Assembly (NCBI RefSeq): GCF_000372725.1
Contig: NW_005201392.1
Span: 863,620-927,619 of the forward strand
Direction: 5' to 3'
DNA from: Emiliania huxleyi CCMP1516
Taxonomy: Eukaryota > Haptophyta > Isochrysidales > Noelaerhabdaceae
Length of the DNA stretch: 64,000 nucleotides
Made by a program: the position numbers and the translations under genes. Shown here piece after piece: positions 62,640-64,000 of this stretch; position 1 is the first letter of the stretch, and every line of letters starts with the position of its first letter. Under the pieces are notes generated by a model that made no database searches, was not told where the DNA came from, and saw only the letters and a program-made list of their open reading frames with translations.

Positions 62640-63257
62640 TCAGCGAAGCAGCGACGCGCAGACCGCCTCTCCCGCCGCCGTTGCAACCTCGTGAGCAGAG
62701 ACCACTCTGCCATCAGACAATGTTGCGTGTGTTTTTGCGTTTTGGAGAAGAAAGACTTGCACGCACGCCGCGTGGCCCTGGTGAGCAGCGACGAGAAGCG
62801 GCGTGACTCCTTCATGCGTGCTCAGCTCGACCGATGATGGGCACGCAGCCACCAAGACTAGGACGCAGTCCACATGGCCATTTTGCGCTGCAAGATACAG
62901 CGGGGTGTATCCTCTCCCCACTTTGAGATCTGCCCTTGCACCGGACCGAATCAGTGCCTCGACACATCCCACATGCCCAAATCGTGCTGCGACAGCAAGC
63001 GGCGTCACCGGATGGTTGCAGCACTCGAGCATTGATGCTTGATCGGGGCGTGCTCCACGGTCCAATGCCGCAAGAATGCCACGCCTGTCTCCCATACTCG
63101 CCGCCTCAACGAGGATCCGCTGAGGGTCATCAACGACGATCGAGTTCAGCGCATCCACGAGCGAGCCCATGTGGGCAGTTTCGATGCGTCTTTGAGCTGC
63201 AGCTATGTGCAACTCCATGGCGGTCGGCAGTCGGCAAGTTTCGTCCTTGATGCCCAA
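62640..63257 (-). CDS. Ankyrin-repeat protein, 205 residues
   Basis: Single exon. Ankyrin repeats are visible at residues 84-112 (PVTPLAVAARFGHVGCVEALI), 117-145 (GYTPLYLAAQNGHVDCVLVLV) and 151-180 (GVTPLLVAAHQGHAACVQVFL), with a degenerate one before (ILVEAASMGDRRGILAALDRG). Ankyrin stacks bind proteins. The N-terminal 50 residues show no known domain. It lies tail to tail with the TylF-like gene, with 524 bp between them. Function unknown. Confidence 0.8.
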   Translation of the reverse strand: MGIKDETCRLPTAMELHIAAAQRRIETAHMGSLVDALNSIVVDDPQRILVEAASMGDRRGILAALDRGARPDQASMLECCNHPVTPLAVAARFGHVGCVEALIRSGARADLKVGRGYTPLYLAAQNGHVDCVLVLVAACPSSVELSTHEGVTPLLVAAHQGHAACVQVFLLQNAKTHATLSDGRVVSAHEVATAAGEAVCASLLR

Positions 63258-63642
63258 GAACGTAAATCATCAGCGAGATCTCGTGGCTAGGGATCCTTTC
63301 CCGGGAGTGAACCAGCGCGAGTGACTAGCCGAGAGGAGAAGAAACGCGCCCACATTTAACGAGATACCCGAGGGAGAGACTGTTCTTCACCTTGAGCACT
63401 TGAGCACTGGATAGGGTCGATTCCGCATGGTACGGGACCCCTCGATCGTCTCCTACATACATACATAGAGAGTACGTACATTAAAATCCCTGTGTGGAGG
63501 CGGCGTGCCGTCCTCCCATCCCTCCCTTGGTTGTCTGTTTTCTTTCTGAGAGAGTACGTACCCGAGGGTCTATCTATCTAGGTTGGGCGTTATTTGAGCG
63601 CGTATACTTGTGACAGGGTCTGTGTACGGTAGTCGTTACTGT
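63258..63642. other. Intergenic, with family A repeat copy
   Basis: Contains dispersed repeat A copy at 63480-63548, flanked by an AGAGAGTACGTAC duplicate (63468 and 63547) that could be target-site-like. A 30-bp match to the 60590-60650 region (GATAGGGTCGATTCCGC read in reverse) lies near 63410. Confidence 0.5.
63480..63548 (+). repeat. Dispersed repeat family A, copy 2
   Basis: Matches 2240-2316: TTAAAATCCCTGTGTG, GGCGGCGTGCCGTCC, TCCCATCCCTCCCTTGG, TTGTC-GTTTTCTTTCT. Here AGAGAGTACGTAC appears immediately left (63468-63480) and right (63547-63560) of the copy, which looks like a 13-bp target duplication. Confidence 0.75.
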
Positions 63643-64000
63643 GAGTGATTGGCGCTGTGGGCCGCCATCTACTACTCCTGCTCCGCCAAGTTCGACTTCA
63701 TCCTTCGGCACCTCCCTCCCGACAAGACGGTGTCCCACGCTCGCGTCGTCGACGCTGCGCTCACCCGTGCCGCTGAGGCGTGCGGCTACGAGGGCGTGCT
63801 CGGCGACGCCATCACCGCGCGGCGGGCTCGCCTGCCTGCGCGGATGCGCGGCCTCGGCCTGCGCTCGCTCGAGGAGGTGGCGCCGGCTGCGTTCTGCGCC
63901 TGCTTTGTCGAGGCGGCCGAGAGGTTCCTCGACAGGTCGACGCCCGGCGGCGGCAGAGAGCGCGGCTTCTTCCAGATGCTCGCTCCGCTCTTCGGCCACG
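63643..64000 (+). mobile_element. 3' part of a LINE (non-LTR retrotransposon) frame, runs off the window
   Basis: An open frame with AIYYSCSAKFDFILRHLPP, LPARMRGLGLRSLEEVAP and AAFCACFVEAAERF. The pattern 'basic-LP-x-R-x-GLGLRS-x(3)-APAA' is typical of the region after the reverse transcriptase in LINE polyproteins of protists and algae. The conserved FADD-bearing part is not in view upstream (63600 and left is unrelated), so it is a 5'-truncated copy or a coding exon derived from one. It continues past 64000. Confidence 0.5.

Overview
The window looks like nuclear DNA from a GC-rich single-celled alga. Evidence: dense, intron-rich genes on both strands, very short introns (about 29-150 nt), long proline-rich linkers, a plastid-type triose-phosphate translocator behind a secretory leader, an NRT2 nitrate transporter, Notch-LNR/kringle/ShK ectodomains, and (CA)n tracts inside introns. 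A haptophyte of the Emiliania/Prymnesium type is my best guess; a pelagophyte such as Aureococcus is a fair alternative. This is inference from style, not a search result. One assembly gap (16242-16704) interrupts a gene.

Layout. 1-1601 (-): partial GCN5-type acetyltransferase. 3863-4498 (-): small four-TM protein. 5344-6558 (+): plastid sugar-phosphate translocator. 6963-9056 (-): FOXRED2-like flavoprotein. 9206-12130 (+): purple acid phosphatase. 12799-17387 (-): LNR/kringle/ShK membrane receptor with the gap. 17388-21215: repeat-rich, with one small lectin-like fragment. 21216-28151 (+): Strawberry-notch (SBNO) helicase, 19 exons. 28673-31086 (-): nucleotidyltransferase-like membrane protein. 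31087-33013: repeats. 33014-33961 (-): FkbM/METTL24-like methyltransferase. 34308-38154 (-): GH5 glucanase with membrane segments. 38752-39477 (-): glycolipid-transfer protein. 40046-40821 (+): coiled-coil fragment. 41155-43758 (-): fused KDG kinase and KDPG aldolase. 44698-46479 (+): CDK-like kinase. 46779-55019 (-): 2448-residue Tudor-like/SNF2/HhH-GPD glycosylase. 55854-56346: intact-looking MITE. 57303-59663 (+): NRT2. 61147-62115 (+): TylF-like methyltransferase. 62640-63257 (-): ankyrin protein. 63643-64000 (+): LINE fragment.

I worked out exon structures by joining frames that match known families. For six genes the exon totals divide exactly by three (SBNO 1643 codons, SNF2-HhH 2449, KDGK-KDPG 661, NRT2 642, CDK 449, PAP 763), an internal check on the splice sites. 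Of their 51 introns, 23 start with GC rather than GT; two further introns elsewhere seem to need a GA start.

The main unexpected signal is intron birth caught in the act. Many introns are flanked by direct repeats of the host exon that contain AG|GT, AG|GC or AG|GA, and are filled with 10-12 bp tandem units (CCGAGAT-, ATCTCCCC- or TTCCTAG-like on the coding strand). The extreme case is a seven-fold perfect array of a 64-bp unit in SBNO, each unit being one 40-nt GT-AG intron plus one in-frame 8-codon exon. Two metabolic or chromatin fusions (KDG kinase-KDPG aldolase; SNF2-DNA glycosylase) are the other leading candidates.
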